A stretch of 64,000 nucleotides of DNA from Acanthornis magna (GCA_036785705.1 JAWUZG010000056.1:9611001-9675000); one strand, 5' to 3'. Shown: positions 40,001 to 55,000, counted from the first letter of the stretch. Notes: generated by a model from the letters alone, not told the origin. A program made the numbers and translations.

Positions 40001-43000
40001 CAGTCAAAGAAGGTATGAAGCTACAGCTTCTTTTTCTGTTTTATCTGAACTTCCTTCCACTTGAATTATTTTTTCAGGAATGGCAAGGAATGTACTATGC
40101 GAAAAAGAAAAATGGAGATAGCATACAACAAAATGTGAAGATACTACCTGTCATTGGACAGGGAGGGTAAGTATGAAAGTTAAAGCCATGATTTGTGTCT
40201 GAATGAAGGCTCAGTTTAGAGCTTAGCTGCTTTCAGCAGATATTGGATTAACCTGCTACTGAGTATAACGGAAGCTTATGCAAGGAAACATACCTCAGAC
40301 CTCTGCACTTAATTCCTCGGGGCAAAATCAACTTTACATGCTGTGTGCAGGGGAAGTGAAACTCTTCTAATTCTCCCTGAAGTGCAAGTGCACCCTCCTC
40401 GTGTTGGCACCACCAGGACCTGTGTCCTGTTCCACTGTGCACCTCCCTGCACTGTGTACGACTTCCATGCTCAGTTTTCCATGCTCCTTTCACTGTTGCC
40501 AAGGGTTGTTATGTGATGGGGTCACTGTGTGCTTTGACTGTGGGTGAAATTCAAGCATGTCTAGATTTTTATGCAACTTCCACTTGGTTCCCAAATCGAG
40601 CCTTTGGAGCCCACAAGTATCAGCACTGAATTAGAGCTGAGGTTTGGATGGGAATTAACACACTGTTTTTTGCCTACAGAAAGATTAGACACTATGTGTC
40701 AATTAGTAGACTGTGCAATGACAACAATAAGGTAAGTGAAAATAGTGCTATGCTCACTTTAGTTTGAGCCCTAAATATTACAAAATGATGGCAAAGTTCT
40801 GACTAACTGGATTTCTCATACTGAATTGTAGGTGGAGAAGACATGTGAATGTATTCAGGCTGAATCTCAGACAGGTACGACACATCTCTTTTGTCTCAGT
40901 AAGTGGAGAACATACCTGGGGAGAGAATAAAGGCCATTGTTAGTGATTTGACCAAAAACACAGTTTCACAGAACAGTCCTGTTTACTTAGTGGTAAGCTG
41001 GGAATCCAATTCAAAAGGCAGAAAAAGAAATACTAGCCCTCTCTACCTGCCTCACTTATTTTAGAGGTGATAAAAAGCAACCTGCCATTGAAAACACAGT
41101 CACAGGGCCCTGAGCTGGTATGGTGGTACTGCTGGATTCAGGGTCACAGTTCAGTTGCAGGTGGTGGATCCCTGGGACAGAAATAGAAATAAGAAGGATG
41201 CTGTGATGTCTTCATGTTGCTGTGGCTGCCCTGCAGCTCATGGCATGTGTGTCTGCATTGTTTGGAGCTGATTTGGGGGCAGCTCACATGTGGGTGGAAA
41301 TGACGATGACCAACACTACCATTCAGCCTCATCAACACTTCAGTTAGGAAATCCTTGGCATCTCTGCTGCAGGTACTTGTTAGCTGTAGTCTTAGCACAG
41401 GTTGGATCTCGGAATCCCCTGGGATCCACTGCCTCGTTTGCAGGCACGTGCTCTGCTTTGGCCCACCAGTTCTTGCAGGCAGTGCTTACCTGAGTGACCT
41501 CAGGTGTGCTGCACATTGTGTTCACAACTGCAGTTGTGTCACAGTGGCACAAGAGGAACTTCTCCCTCCACGCTGTTTTCTTCTGCACAAACATTTAGGC
41601 ATGTTCTGCCAGAGAACTTGGCTGGGTTCAGGACAGTGTGATAGGGCAAGAGCTTTAAAAGGCGCTTCCATCAGCTTTCATCTGCTGAAGCGTTGAGGTC
41701 AGTGTCACTCAGCTGCTGCCAGGCTTTTCTGAGCTTCAGTTCCTTTAATATACATCTTAGGCACAACTTTGTGTCATTATACAGTATCATTTTCTTCACA
41801 GATACTCAGACTTGCCGACACAAAGAGATGAGGAAAGGATCCCTGGATGTCAGATCCACAACATCACGAGGGAGTGATGGTATGTGAAACAACTCATCGT
41901 GTTGGGTCTAGCTGAGTTGGAGTTGTCATGCAAACCCAAAACACAAATTACTACATTTCTTATCTCTTCTCTTGATAAAGATGTGGAGATTTTTTTTTCT
42001 TAATTTTGTTTTCTTTCACTATGTTGTATTTTGCTCTGTTAGATCACCCCAAATTTGATAGATGAGTCACATACTCAAAACTGTTGCTGGTACTTACATG
42101 CTTTTGTTAAATCACACATCATCACAGTCTAGGCAGCATACACAAGGGAAACTTGTCTGTGACAGTGAGAATACAGTCATGCTCCAGTATAGCAAAAATA
42201 GCATTGATTCTTCTTTTTAAGAACTGCTCAGCACAATGAGTAACAGAGATGTGTCTGCATTTTATCAGTATATAGAAGCACAATATCCAGAAAAATCTCA
42301 TCTTGACCTTTTCTCTGCAGAACCAAAATTGCTAACCGATACAAAACATTTGTTTTTAAATTTCCAATGAATAATAGGCCAGAACCTCTGCTGTTTTTAT
42401 TTGGATTAGGTACCCACTTCAAAAGAGCTTCACTGATTTACCTCAGCTTGGCAGCTGACGCATTATGACTTGTCATATTGCATCAGGCAGCAAGAGTAGA
42501 TACATCCTGTAATAATCTAAATTCAGTGCTTACCTACCTGTGCCAGCCAGTTTATACACACACATCTGTATAGTCTTTTCACTGAGTTTGTAATTGAATA
42601 TTTTCATTAGTTAAAAAAGCAAAGCCATGATTTTGCCAGGGACATCAGTGGTTCAGCCAGCATCTCTTTGCACTTGTGTGTCCCCAGCATCACAAGCATG
42701 TGTATGCATTCTGCCACAGATTGCCTCTGAAAGGCACAGCAGGGTAAGCAGTGCAGGAAAGGGCTCAGGAATTGGGGGCTGGATCTCCCTGTTGCTCCTT
42801 GTCGCTGAGCCCGGGGTACAAACTCTGCTCTGTTTTCTCACAGGCAGCTCCCAGCGGCGGCGCTCCTCCATGGCCAGGGTCCATTCCATGACCATCGAGG
42901 CTCCCATCACCAAGGTAATGGCACAGGCTGTGCTGTGCTGCAGCTCTGGGACAGGACAGCCCCCAGGCAGCACCAGCCTCTGGGGCAGCTCCTTCCCCTG

Positions 43001-46000
43001 TTCCACCTACCCCCTTGCTCCAAAAAGCCATATTCTTGGTAGGGTGCCATCCGTGGGGTCAGCCAGCACACGATCCTTTTTAAGAACTTGCCTTATGTGT
43101 AGGACGGACTGGAGTTCCTTCTTCTTACTTAAGCATTGTCAGCTGCTTTCTGAAACCATTCAAGGATTTGTCAAAAGTCAGCTCTTTAATAAACTGAGAG
43201 AGGGAAATGGGAGAAAATTACATTAAATCCATTCAGAGACATTTTGAGGCTGTGCCTTGGAAGGGAAAGTCATTAATAAGATTGCTGCCTTTAAGGCCAC
43301 GATCTTATTCCCAGAGTCAGTAGCAAACATCAGCGTTTCAATAACATCTCTTTCATTTTGATTTTCCCCCATGTGGATTAAACTTTTAGATCTTGTTATT
43401 GTCTTGAGTTCTCCATAGTAATTAATGAGCATCTCTGTTTTTTTAAATCACTACTAAGTTCACAATGTCTCTAATGCTACATTAGGTAATAAACATCATC
43501 AATGCTGCACAAGAAAGCAGTCCCATGCCAGTTGCAGAAGCTTTAGACCGCGCTTTGGAGATTTTAAGAACCACTGAATTGTACTCTCCACAACTGGGGA
43601 CAAAAGATGAGGATCCACATACAAGTGACCTTGTTGGAGGGTTAATGACAGTAAGTACTTGCTGCCACAAACAGCTCTTGATTAATGTTCTGTTGCCTGA
43701 TTTTCCCAGTTACTTGGTCTTTATCATCTGTCATATGCTCTGTCTCTACAATACTAAATTGTCAGGAAAAACTGCACACCTCTTTTTGTGGGTTTTCTCC
43801 CCCTATTTGAATAATGTAGAAAATGGAAAGGAGTGGAAGAAAACTGCCCAGTCCCTTTAAAACACTCGTTTAGCTAGAAATGGAAAGTAAAAAAACTCTT
43901 TTTTTTTTCAATGTGATTCATTTGAGTAAGGTATAGATGGAAAAGAAAGAAAGAAGGAGAACCAGATATTTGTATTTATTAATGAGGGTTAGAATGACAT
44001 GTTTTTGGGGGGATTTTCAGTCTACAGAAAGAATATGTTTTCAAAAGAATGCAAAATACATGTTTTTGTTGGATTATATTTGTACCTGTAGCATTGTACT
44101 CAAAGTTGAACAAAGGACATATAGCAAAGCAAGAACTAACCCAAACCTTCAGAGCCTGGAGTCTGACCCTCCTGATGGTTACAAGAGTTCGGATGAATGT
44201 TACCTGTGCCTTAGGGATATGTGTTCTCATTATGCTGTGGGTTGCATATGAAAGGCTACGTCAGGAAAACAATTTTACAGTGTGTTGGATGCAAAAAGGC
44301 TCACAAGATGTGAGCTTTTCAGAGATGTCTCTGGGCTATTATAATTGCATGTTGGAACTATCATGACGCCTTTGCAGTGTCTGTCAGAATGTTCAAATAG
44401 TTTATGTGTATTTTTACCTTTTAAAAAAAGGTATGCAAATATCTAATCAAGAGGAACATATGGAAGACTCCAAGAATTCCAGGAGAAGACCTGAAAGGTT
44501 CATATAGGATTGTATTTACTATCTGAGTAGGCAAAATCTATTGTTACCTTAACTGTAAAAATATAGGAACGATATTGATACATACAATCATTAGTCTCAA
44601 AGTGAATCTTTGCTCCTGCAGAATACCTAAGAGTCCATAAACTCGGCTGGTTTCTCCTTTTTGTGGATTGTTGATTCTTACATGCATTTGTATTCTGATT
44701 GTATTTGTCCATGAACATGAAGATAACAGTATTGCAAAATATAAAATCCTTACTGAAAATAAACCAAAGGCTCTTTTATGGAGCAATAAGAAAAGCTGAG
44801 AAGATTCATTTCAGAGCATATGGCGTGGTATGAAGTTAACGGAGAGAAACATTTTTCCATCAAAGGGTCTGCTGAAAACAGAATCATATTGTTCCATTTG
44901 TGTTCAGGAGTTATGTCTGAGAAGGGAAACAAGTAATATGTTATTGGATTTGAACTCTCAGGTGGGAAGGGCATTTGGAGTTCAAAGATAGATTTACCTG
45001 ATACCATTACACCTGCTATTTCAACTCTTAAAAAACTAATCTTTGATTCTAAATGATAGGCAGCATCTGGTGTCCTTAATATTTGTGTCATAGCAGTTTT
45101 ATTGAACAGCCACTGTTGTACTCGCTTTCCTTTTAAATCGCAAAACTCCAGACTCATTTACTTACAAATGTGAAAATAAAAATCAGATATAACAGTTCTT
45201 TTAAGAGCAGGTATTCCATGTTCAGATACAGGATCCACATTTAGTTCTGCTATGCTTGGTGTGAATAACATTTTTAGTAAGGTGCATTCAGAAGTATTTT
45301 TTTAAACACTGTTTTTTTTATGTGATGAGCTAAACATGAGCTAACAGCTGTAACCTCAAAAGAGCAAGGAGGATTTGGGCCACAGCATTTAGAATTATAA
45401 AGCGAAAAGTAAATATTAAATACATAATTCTGTTCGTTTTAATCCATCATCTCAGTGTTCACATCTAGGCATCATGCCAGAGTTAAGCCTAGGAGGCACT
45501 GAACTGAAGAATAAACAAGCATACATTCTGTGGGATAGAAAGGAAGCCTCAGAGTAATTTGTTCCTCTGCAGTCATGAGATTCCTGTGCTTCTGAGGTGA
45601 CTGGATCTGCCAATACCAGGACAGGAGAGCAGGGAATGTCTCCATCCATTCCCTCCCACCGCCCACCTTTGCTTGTTGGTGGGAAGTGTGTGGACACACC
45701 GTGTCTCCTCTGTTGTCCAGACAAATTTGCGAGGCTGCAATTCCAGACCTCCATCTGCACCTGGGAAACTTGGGTTTTTACCTGAGTTCATGTTGTCCCC
45801 TAGCCTGCAGTTTCTTAGCTGTTATGAGCTCCATGTAAAACAGGCACATCTAAGCAGTGCAGAGAAATAAGGGAGAGGCAGCTCTGATGGCTGTGACAGG
45901 CTGCAGTCAGGCTTCTCTGAAGTTGTTGTGCTACTGTTTGGTGTCATCATCTTCTAGACATTTTGTGCAATACCCTGCATTTAACTTGCAATTTTTATTT

Positions 46001-49000
46001 AACAGGATGGTTTACGAAGATTATCAGGGAACGAATACATATTGTCAGCAAAACGTAAGTTTTAATTTGGCAGCTACTGAGATACTAGAACACATTCAGA
46101 AATTTAAGAAACATGTTCAGAAATTTAAGAAACAGGCGAAATGTGATTAGATGTTCTTTTTTATAAGCATTTTTTGTGTTTGGCTTATTTTTATCTATAA
46201 GTGTTTTTCTGCAGCATTACTGAGCTTTATAGAAACAAGAGTTGCCAGGTGTTACTACAGAAAAGAAAACATCTTTCTTAAAGTAAAATGAGTACTTTAG
46301 ATTTCTTAGAGTAAAATTACATCTCACTATTAAAAATACTGTTAATAAATAAATATATATAATAAATATATATATAACTGTATTCCTCCACAGAAACTCA
46401 TCAGGTCGCTGGCAGTTTGAGCTCTCCCATCTCCCTCAATGACATACCCCCACGGATAACAGAGGCAATGGAAAATGAAGAACAGTGGGATTTTGATATC
46501 TTTGAACTTGAGGCTGCCACCCATAAAAGGTCAGTAAACGCAAGAGCTCATAAACTGAAGTTGCTGAAAAGTGACTTAAATGTCATCCTCTAATCAGATC
46601 CTTAAGTTCTCTACCTGTGCTTTTACAATGGAATTAATTTCATTTTCAGTGTCAGATGTTTGAAATTTTCTCATTGTCATTTCTAGTTGTATATGAATCT
46701 TAAATATATTCTGTTTCATCGTGAAATTCCTGCAAATTCCCAGTGGATATAAGTGAAGATTATATATCTTTGGTATAGTATAATGACCATGCAACATAAT
46801 TTTTAAAGCCTTTTTTTTACTCAGTAATAGAGAAGTTATACAAATCAAATTATTTTCTTGTGGGGATTCAAATTCCTGTTATGGCAAACTACACACAGAG
46901 TCAACATGCTGGTCTTGATTTGATTAGTTGATACAGATCAGGTTTTATTTTCTTTCCATTTGATTGGGTAGGTTTTATTCCTGAACAGTTCCAATACAGC
47001 TTTTCAGCAGAATTCCCATTGCCTTTCTCTGGGATTAGAGGAAGGTCTTTATTCTGAAATCTTGGCAGCCTACATTTTATGTAGAAGATTAACTGAAGAA
47101 TATTTACTGATAAAAAGTAGGGCATACCAGTTTCCATCACAGAAGTTTTTAAAAGCAGATCAGCAGTTTGTATAGACTGTACTTCATTAGTAGCAAAGGC
47201 TTCCCCTAAGACTGTAAATTGATCTTTCTGTTTAAATCCTTGCTTTTATTTCCTGATGATTATCAAAGTTCCCCCTTTGGGTCTAGTTTCATGTGTCATG
47301 CTTTGTCTTAGGTAAAAGCTTTTGTAAGACACTAATTTGGAGGGCCAATCCTGCAATGAATTGAGTATCTTAAACCCTTTGTCAAAATCCCAGATCTGTA
47401 AGAGCTTTGAAAGGTATTCAAAAGCAAAGTGTAAGAAAGATATCAGGCACTTAGTTAACCTATATGCATCTCATTTTTATACTATGGTTTTATGAGCCAA
47501 AAAGGTGCAAAACCCCCTAGGCTTTTATTCTTTAAAATTAGTTTGTTTTTAAGTGAAGGTATTTACATCCAGTTGCTTTAGGTTTTTTTTCTTTGCTGCA
47601 TTTTGATTTCTAATGAAGTAATATAGATAAGTTATTAAAAAGAAAAATCTAAAAATGCAGTCAGTCCGTGTGATTTACAGCATTTAGTGGGTACATTGCA
47701 GTAATTCTAATTAATTATCCCAGCCAACATGCATGAGATCACTAGGTAGGTTTTTCTGTTCTTACTGCTCTGGAGAGACCTCAGAGGGACAAAGGAGGTA
47801 CTTTGTTGCCTGTCCTCTTATTAAAGGAAGTATAATTACTATTGCTTCCTACTGTGTATAAATAACAGCAGTTCATTTATTGAGAGAATTAAAGTGATTT
47901 TCAATGACTCACAAGTATGAATATATTATTAGTATTGCCTTAAGTCCAAGCAGACATATGGTAATAAAGCCAGGATAATTAATTAAATTTTAGTACATTA
48001 CAGTTCCCTGACAGAGAAACCTGGAGGCACCTTTGTCTGACATTGGGGGGGATTAAAGGGGATTTGACTTTGTGTATGTTACAGTTCTAGTACTTGACAC
48101 AGTATTGCTGAGTGTTTTTGACAAAAGATGCACAGCTAACTCTGAATGGCCTCAGCAGCTCTAAATGATCTCACCTCACCTGTCAGGTGCAGCTAAAACT
48201 CAGTGCTCGGTGCATGTGGAGCCGAGCAGCCTCTGTTGCATGCAGAGTCAGCAAGTGAGAGGAGCCTGCACCGAAGGGGAGTGGATCTGCAGTGCAGAAA
48301 GCACAGCGATTGCAGCAGCCTGGAGCACACATGTGCCTAATCTGACTGTAAACAAGCCACGTTAGGAATCTGTGGCAGCAGCAGGATTATCTCCCTCCTC
48401 TCGTGTGCAGTTTGGTGCTTGCTCTTTTCTCTCATTGTGACTGCAGTCTGCGTTTACCCAACATGGACTCCCCAAGTCCCAAACACTGCTTTGGGTAGGA
48501 CAGCAGCAGTACTGAGCATTTGGAATGTTCCTGGGAGTGTCAGGAATTGGTCTTGTTCTGAGAGTGCCTGTGAGGGTAGGCAGAGCACTTACGCAGGTCT
48601 GGACTGTGATTCTGCAATGAGTCCTTACACATAATTTTATATGTCATTAGCTAAAAGTGCTCTATGGATTCATACTATTTATGCTTTGTAATATTCTTTC
48701 AGTTGCATTCATTTTAAAACTTTCTGTTTATTTTTCTCCACAGGCCTTTGGTTTATCTGGGTCTCAAAATATTTGCTCGCTTTGGAATCTGTGAATTCCT
48801 AAACTGTTCAGAATCCACTCTGAGGTCATGGTTGCAAGTTATTGAGGCTAACTACCATTCCTCCAACTCCTACCATAATTCTACTCATTCAGCAGATGTA
48901 CTACATGCTACTGCTTACTTCTTGTCTAAAGAAAGAGTAAAGGTGAGTCCACACTTACAACAAACAGTGTAGGGGGGAAATGCAGATGCAATCAAAGAAA

Positions 49001-52000
49001 GATCTCTCAAAAACAGATTGAAAAGCCAAATGTCTGCCTAGTGCCAGCTGGTTTGGTAACTCTGAGGTCAAAGAACTGGGCTGTTTTACATGGATTCTGG
49101 GATCTCTTGTATAGTATATGTAGAAGTATGGATACTGATATTACAGAATTGAACAATTCTTGATGGGAGAGTAAGTAAACCTTCTTTTCAAGTAAAACTT
49201 CTTCATATAGTTAAACCTTCTAGATAGGTGAGCTAATGACACAATTACTTTTGTGATGGTACATGCCAAATACAGATTTAATATAATAAGTCACCATCTC
49301 TTATGCCTTGTGATGGTCATTTTGCAAAAGACTCCTAGGACAATATAGCCCATAAAGTAGGCTGTATCACCCACTGGACAAGATGCCCTGAGGTTTATAG
49401 ATACTGCACTGGAGGAGAGTATTGAAAAAAATTACTTGTCATTGCCATAACATCCACTGGGGTATTCGAGCCACTGACAGCCAGAATAAATCAGAGCAAC
49501 TTTTGCTCTCACGTGCCCAGACTGGAGAAGGGGAGTAAAGCACTACTTGGTGTGTGTGCAGTGGAGTGGTAGGACGTATTTCTGAGTAACATTCTTGGGT
49601 AGAAATTCCTACCCTGAACTGGTCTGCCTATGGACAGCGCCAGTGATGGGCACCTGGCTGAGAAATTTGGGACTGTAAACAAGCTTCTGACAGCTCATTA
49701 AACTGTAGTAATTCCCTTAACTTGGAGCTGCAGCTCATTAGTGTGCTCTCCAGAGGCTGATTTACAAATACTGTATGCCAAGAGGGGCTAGAACGTCACT
49801 GGATTTTTTCAGCCCCTGGTTTGCCGGAGCTTTAACTCATCTTCCCAAGAATATGTATGAAAAACAGACAAGATCTGGATCCATTTCAATGCCACAGAAG
49901 CATGACTGCCTCCTCTTTTTCCAGAATGTTATTTCCATTCCTCTGTAGGCTTGGGAAGAGAAAAAAATGTTGCAGCAGAAGGAGCAGAATCAAAGTTCAA
50001 AATTCTCTCTTTATCTTTTTAAAGTCAGATGCTTTTGTGTTGCCCAGAGTTCAACTTAACCTAAACACAGAAAGCCCAATTCTGCCACTCAAATTCATGC
50101 TGAGAATTTTTTTTTTTTTTGTAATTTGAACTCAGTTCAACTTGTCTGGGAAAATTTTCTGGCTCCCAAATTGAAGTCATATCCCCAGAATCATTTCCAC
50201 GTCTGTGCCATGGGAGTTAAGATAACAAAGTTAGAATCCTTGAACTGATGTTGGTGTAAAAGTGCTGTAAATCCTTGTGAAGTGTCAGGTAGACTGCTGT
50301 GGACCTGAAGGTCAGGTATTCTCATGTTTTTGGCCATTTCCCATTTGCACAGGTCTTTCTCAGTCAGACTGAACACTGCTCAGTGTGTCCCTCTGAGGAG
50401 AGCCTGTTCTCAAAACTCTCTCTCCTAACTTCATACCACAAAAATAGAATCCCATGAGCAGCAGCTGAAAGAAAGAAGCTCACACAGAGCAGATATTTCA
50501 GACAATGTTAACTAAAAACTATTAGTTCGTAGTTCAACTAAGAAATAATTATTTGCCTTTTTTTGTTCTCCACAAGATTCTCTTGATAGTCCTCCATGAA
50601 TAATATCCCCACTCCTGCGAAGTCAAGTCACTGCATAATTTCAGGAGATGTAAAGTAGGGTAGGGTTTGTCTTTTCACCTACCAAGAGTAACTATTCTGA
50701 ATGGTAGTAGAGAGCCCATAGAGAATTAGGACCTCAAATTCAAGCTAATTGGAATGAAAATTATCTGCCCTACTCCAAGATTCAAATGGGAATATTTCTG
50801 CTCTTGTGTCTCTTTGATGTTATTGAAATTTTTAGTATAATTATTTTGTATCTGTGGTCCTTCAAAAAAAGCCAGTATAAGCGCAGCACAAAGACTAGTT
50901 TCCAAATGAATACCAAATATTTCTGAGATGCTTAGTTCTTTTTCTCCTTTATGCTATTAATAAAGTGTTAAAACGTAAGTGTAAAACCTTAAGAGTCAAA
51001 TAGTTTCTTATTTCATTACAGGGTAGATAAAAATAGGAAAAAAGCAATGACCATTGCAAGTAGACATAAAGCATGGAGTGCAGCCTGCTACCAGAATCAG
51101 AATGGGATACAGAAAGTATGAAACACCCGTTATGTAATTTGTCCATGGATGCAAAACATCAGATATTCTTCACAGAATATGCATGAGCTGTAACCTCAGG
51201 ACACTGTTATTGTAGAACTGGATGTATGGATAACATTCCTTTCAAGTTGTAAATCAAACCAGCATGTAAGGGGAACATGATTAGGAGACATTAAATTGCC
51301 CAAGGAAATTAAGGGGTCTGGTGGTAATGAATAATTTTTAGCAGTATTGGTCTTTTCCCCAAGCCAAATACCTTAACTCCAAGTGAAGCTGGTTTCAGTG
51401 TTGCTAGAAAACACAAACTAATTTATTACTTTACATTTGTTTAATTTGATGTGCTGTGACAAAGGTGTGGTTAAGGCAAAATTTAATAGGTACAAAATGG
51501 CAAAAAAAGTCACACAATATTCAACGAAGCTTATAACGAGTTTTCCACTGCTCTGTGTAGAACATCTGACCCTTACTGATCTCCAGAGTTTTGGCTTTTG
51601 TTCCTCAGCAACTTGGCTTAATCTTTTGGACAGAACAGGGTTTTTAATCAGTCTGCCAGGAAAACTAAGCACCCTTCTATTTTCAGCAAACTTTGGATCC
51701 GATCGATGAGGTTGCCGCGCTCATTGCTGCCACAGTCCATGACGTGGATCACCCAGGAAGAACAAATTCTTTCCTGTGCAATGCTGGCAGCGAGTTGGCA
51801 ATTCTCTACAATGACACGGCAGTGCTGGAGAGCCATCACGCTGCCCTGGCTTTCCAGCTCACCACACGGGATGGCAAATGCAATATATTTAAAAACATGG
51901 AGAGGTAAGCTTAACCCCCAGGGTTCTTCTCTGCCCACTAACATCTCTCCCTTTCTTCTGTGTAAGATGAGATAAGGCAAACAAGCATCCTAGAGGAAGG

Positions 52001-55000
52001 CAGTGTCTTTTGGGTAAATGTCCATGGCCTTTGTGAAATCTGCTCCTAAAAGAGTAGGGTGCTTCTGCCTCTCCTGCAAAGAGTAATTTCCCAATGTCAG
52101 TTTCTCCTGTTGATAAAAAGGCAGACCCTATCTAAGGAACTTAGTGTAAATCTTAATGTGAGCAAGTCTAGAAGAGTTATTTTGTGTCAATGAATGTAGA
52201 GAAGAAGTTATGGCTGAGCGGGTAGATGTTTGCTGGGTAGAACAAAGAGAGAAGGAGCCACAGAGCATCAGTCAAAAATGAAATACCCTGTTGCAGTGGC
52301 AAGGATAATGAAGGATCTGTTGCTCTTGCAGCCTCAGAAAAGCATTTAGGGCAAGGATGTGACCATTGCCTTGGTCCTCTCAAGATACAGCAGAAAAATA
52401 CTGCTGAAAACTTGACTGGAGAGTGAGCCACTGCTGAGTGTCTGTGCTAAAAGCCTTGGGACATGCAGGTGTGGCATGTCCTGGCAGCCTCCTCAGCAGC
52501 TGGTGCCTCTGCTGCTGCCCAGCTCTGGCACTGTTTCTCCTAGAGGTCCAGTCCTGCCTGGAGCACATATGTCTCTACACACCAAAGGTCCTCCATCTAG
52601 CATAGATGCAGCTGCCCAAGCCTTTATTACTATTCTTTCTTCCCCCAGCGCCTCTGTCCAACAGGAATGGTCTGTAGCACTTTTGTTAGACTTGTTTTAG
52701 CAACCAGCCCTTTGTGAACCAGCCAGCATTCTTAATTGTTTCCTTCTTTAAACAGGAATGAGTATCGAACCCTTCGCCAAGTCATTATTGACATGGTCTT
52801 AGCAACAGAAATGACAAAGCACTTTGAACATGTCAACAAGTTTGTCAACAGCATTAACAAACCCTTGGCAGCGCTAGAAGAAAATGGGGTAAGCAAAACT
52901 GCAAGTTCTCCTTAAAATGCGTAGGCAGGGACTGGGAACCCTTGGCAGTAGGAAATTCCCACATGGTGTTCTGAGGAAGTTCATCAGAAACATGGAGAAA
53001 GAGAGACTGGAGATTTATCTTTCACCTCTGGGTTCGAATGCCCTTCTGTTTAACATGGTTGTCACTCACTCTGAGGGGGAGTGGGACTCGGTTCCGATTA
53101 ATATCACAGGGCTGTGATGTCGTACTTGGAACCAGAGCCTTGGGCTGTGTGTTTTCACGTTAAAAATGCCATTTTGATAAACCCAGTCGCTCCCATGGAC
53201 AGAATGGCAAGACTGGGCATTGTGGTTGGCCGTTTCTGCAAAGGAGACAAGGTTTGCTTCAAAACAGAGGCTGAGTTACTCTCTGCCTCTCAAGGAGACA
53301 TGCTGGGGGTGCAGCAGAAGGACAGGTCTGTGGGCTGGCATGTGGTGCCTTCTCTGGGAGTAGGGGCCCTCAGCCTCCAGTGCTGCCTGGCAGCATTCAT
53401 GGGGTTTCTGTCTACTTTCTTTTTTAATCCTTAAAATAGATGATGGTGACATTACGTATCATATAGGCAGAATCAATAGCCATCTGGAACCCCATGCACA
53501 CAAAGAAATTGCCTGTTAAGAACTCATTCTGAAAAACCACACCAGTTTCAATAACAGCTTCAAGCAGCAGTTTTGTTGCCAGTAAGAGCAGTGTATAATT
53601 TTGTTGGAATGATTTTTGCAAAGAGAAGACTTGCAGAAATGGTTATGATAAAGTTTGCGTCGGTAGCAACGTCATGTAGGAGCTGTAATGGTTTTCTGTA
53701 TTTTCTTACCATGTTTTTTAGAAAGCCACATTTATGACTGATGTGTGCAATGGGGGAAGGCAGTCTTTTTATTATCTGAGAGTGGGAGAGAAACAGGTCT
53801 TGTTCTTTCATCCATGAGAAGCAGGCTGGAGCTTAATTGGAGAATTGTACTTCTGTCCATAGCAATATACACTAGAATTAGCTTTGTTCTTGGCACCCGG
53901 CGATGCTAATGGGAACTCTGTGAATGTGAAGCCAAAGTCCCAGTGGGACACTGGTTGTACTGAATAAATTAGAAGCAAGGATGTTAAGTTCCCAGCTGGA
54001 CAGCCTCTCTGGATGAGCATAGCAGCATCAGTGCAGGAGGAGAACAAGGCAGCTGCTGCTGCTGCTGGGTGCAGTGCACTGCACTGACCCTGGGGAGTGT
54101 GTAACTCTCTCGGGCTCCTGGTCCTTCTGAAGGGTGCTGTACTGGCCTGGCTTGGTGTGCAGAGCCCCTTCTCCAGCCCCAAGGATTGCAGCATCCATCC
54201 AAAGAGCTAAACTCCTCTTCTTGCCTTTTACAGAGAGCTGAACAGCTGGTGCTGCTGAAGAACAGGGCTTGGACCTGTACAGTCAGAGAGTAAAAACACA
54301 TACAGGGACATAGAAAAATGAAACAAAAGTTTAGTTCTGCCCTTAAGCCCCAGAGACTGCAGGGAAATAATCTGCCCCCCAAGGCATTTGTGATTCACAG
54401 CAAATTGTGCCCAAGGATGGGAAGAAAGACAAAGAATATATAATTTCTATTGAAAACAAGAAGCAAAATGTTTCCCTTCTTCCAGCTGGGAGTTTCAGTT
54501 CAGCAAGTTCCTATTAAAAGGCCTGTAATGTGTGAGTGGGTAAAGCAAATTATTTACTGTGCTGAGCAGAACAACACTGTCAGCCCCTCTTTCAAGTCTG
54601 TTGTCCCTCTGGCTGCAGCAGCAGTGTGTGTTTTCTGGCCTGGTTTCCAGTCGTGGCAGTGACTCAGTGTAGTGTTTGCAGGCTGAGCTGCCAACCGCCT
54701 GTTCCAAATGGGACAGTTCCACTAATTTTTTTTTTTTATTTATTATTTTTATACAAATGTGTTCAAAGAGCCATGCTGAGAAGCTGCTCTGTTTGTTTCC
54801 TTTCTGCTTTTGTTTCATAAACTGAAAAAAATCCTTTCCAGCTCCAGCATCCTTTATCCTCCCATTTCCCTTCATGATGTCACCTAAGCCTATGACAGGA
54901 AGCCAACATCTGACATGCAGAGACACCTCTGCACTCTGAGCAGGATGCTGGGACTAAGCACAGTTAGCACATTTTATTCCCAAGGCATCTGCATCCAGCA

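Larger units (their letters stand above)
46055..46393 (+). other. PDE8A: Intron 15
   Basis: 339 bases. It contains a 21-bp tandem duplication (46095-46136) and an AT-only tract (46343-46376) directly before the exon 16 acceptor. Confidence 0.85.

Noticed and set aside
42627..43226. 199-codon plus-strand open frame overlapping PDE8A exon 13
   Set aside because: It reads exon 13 in a different frame from PDE8A and continues into introns; it is a shadow of a GC-rich region.
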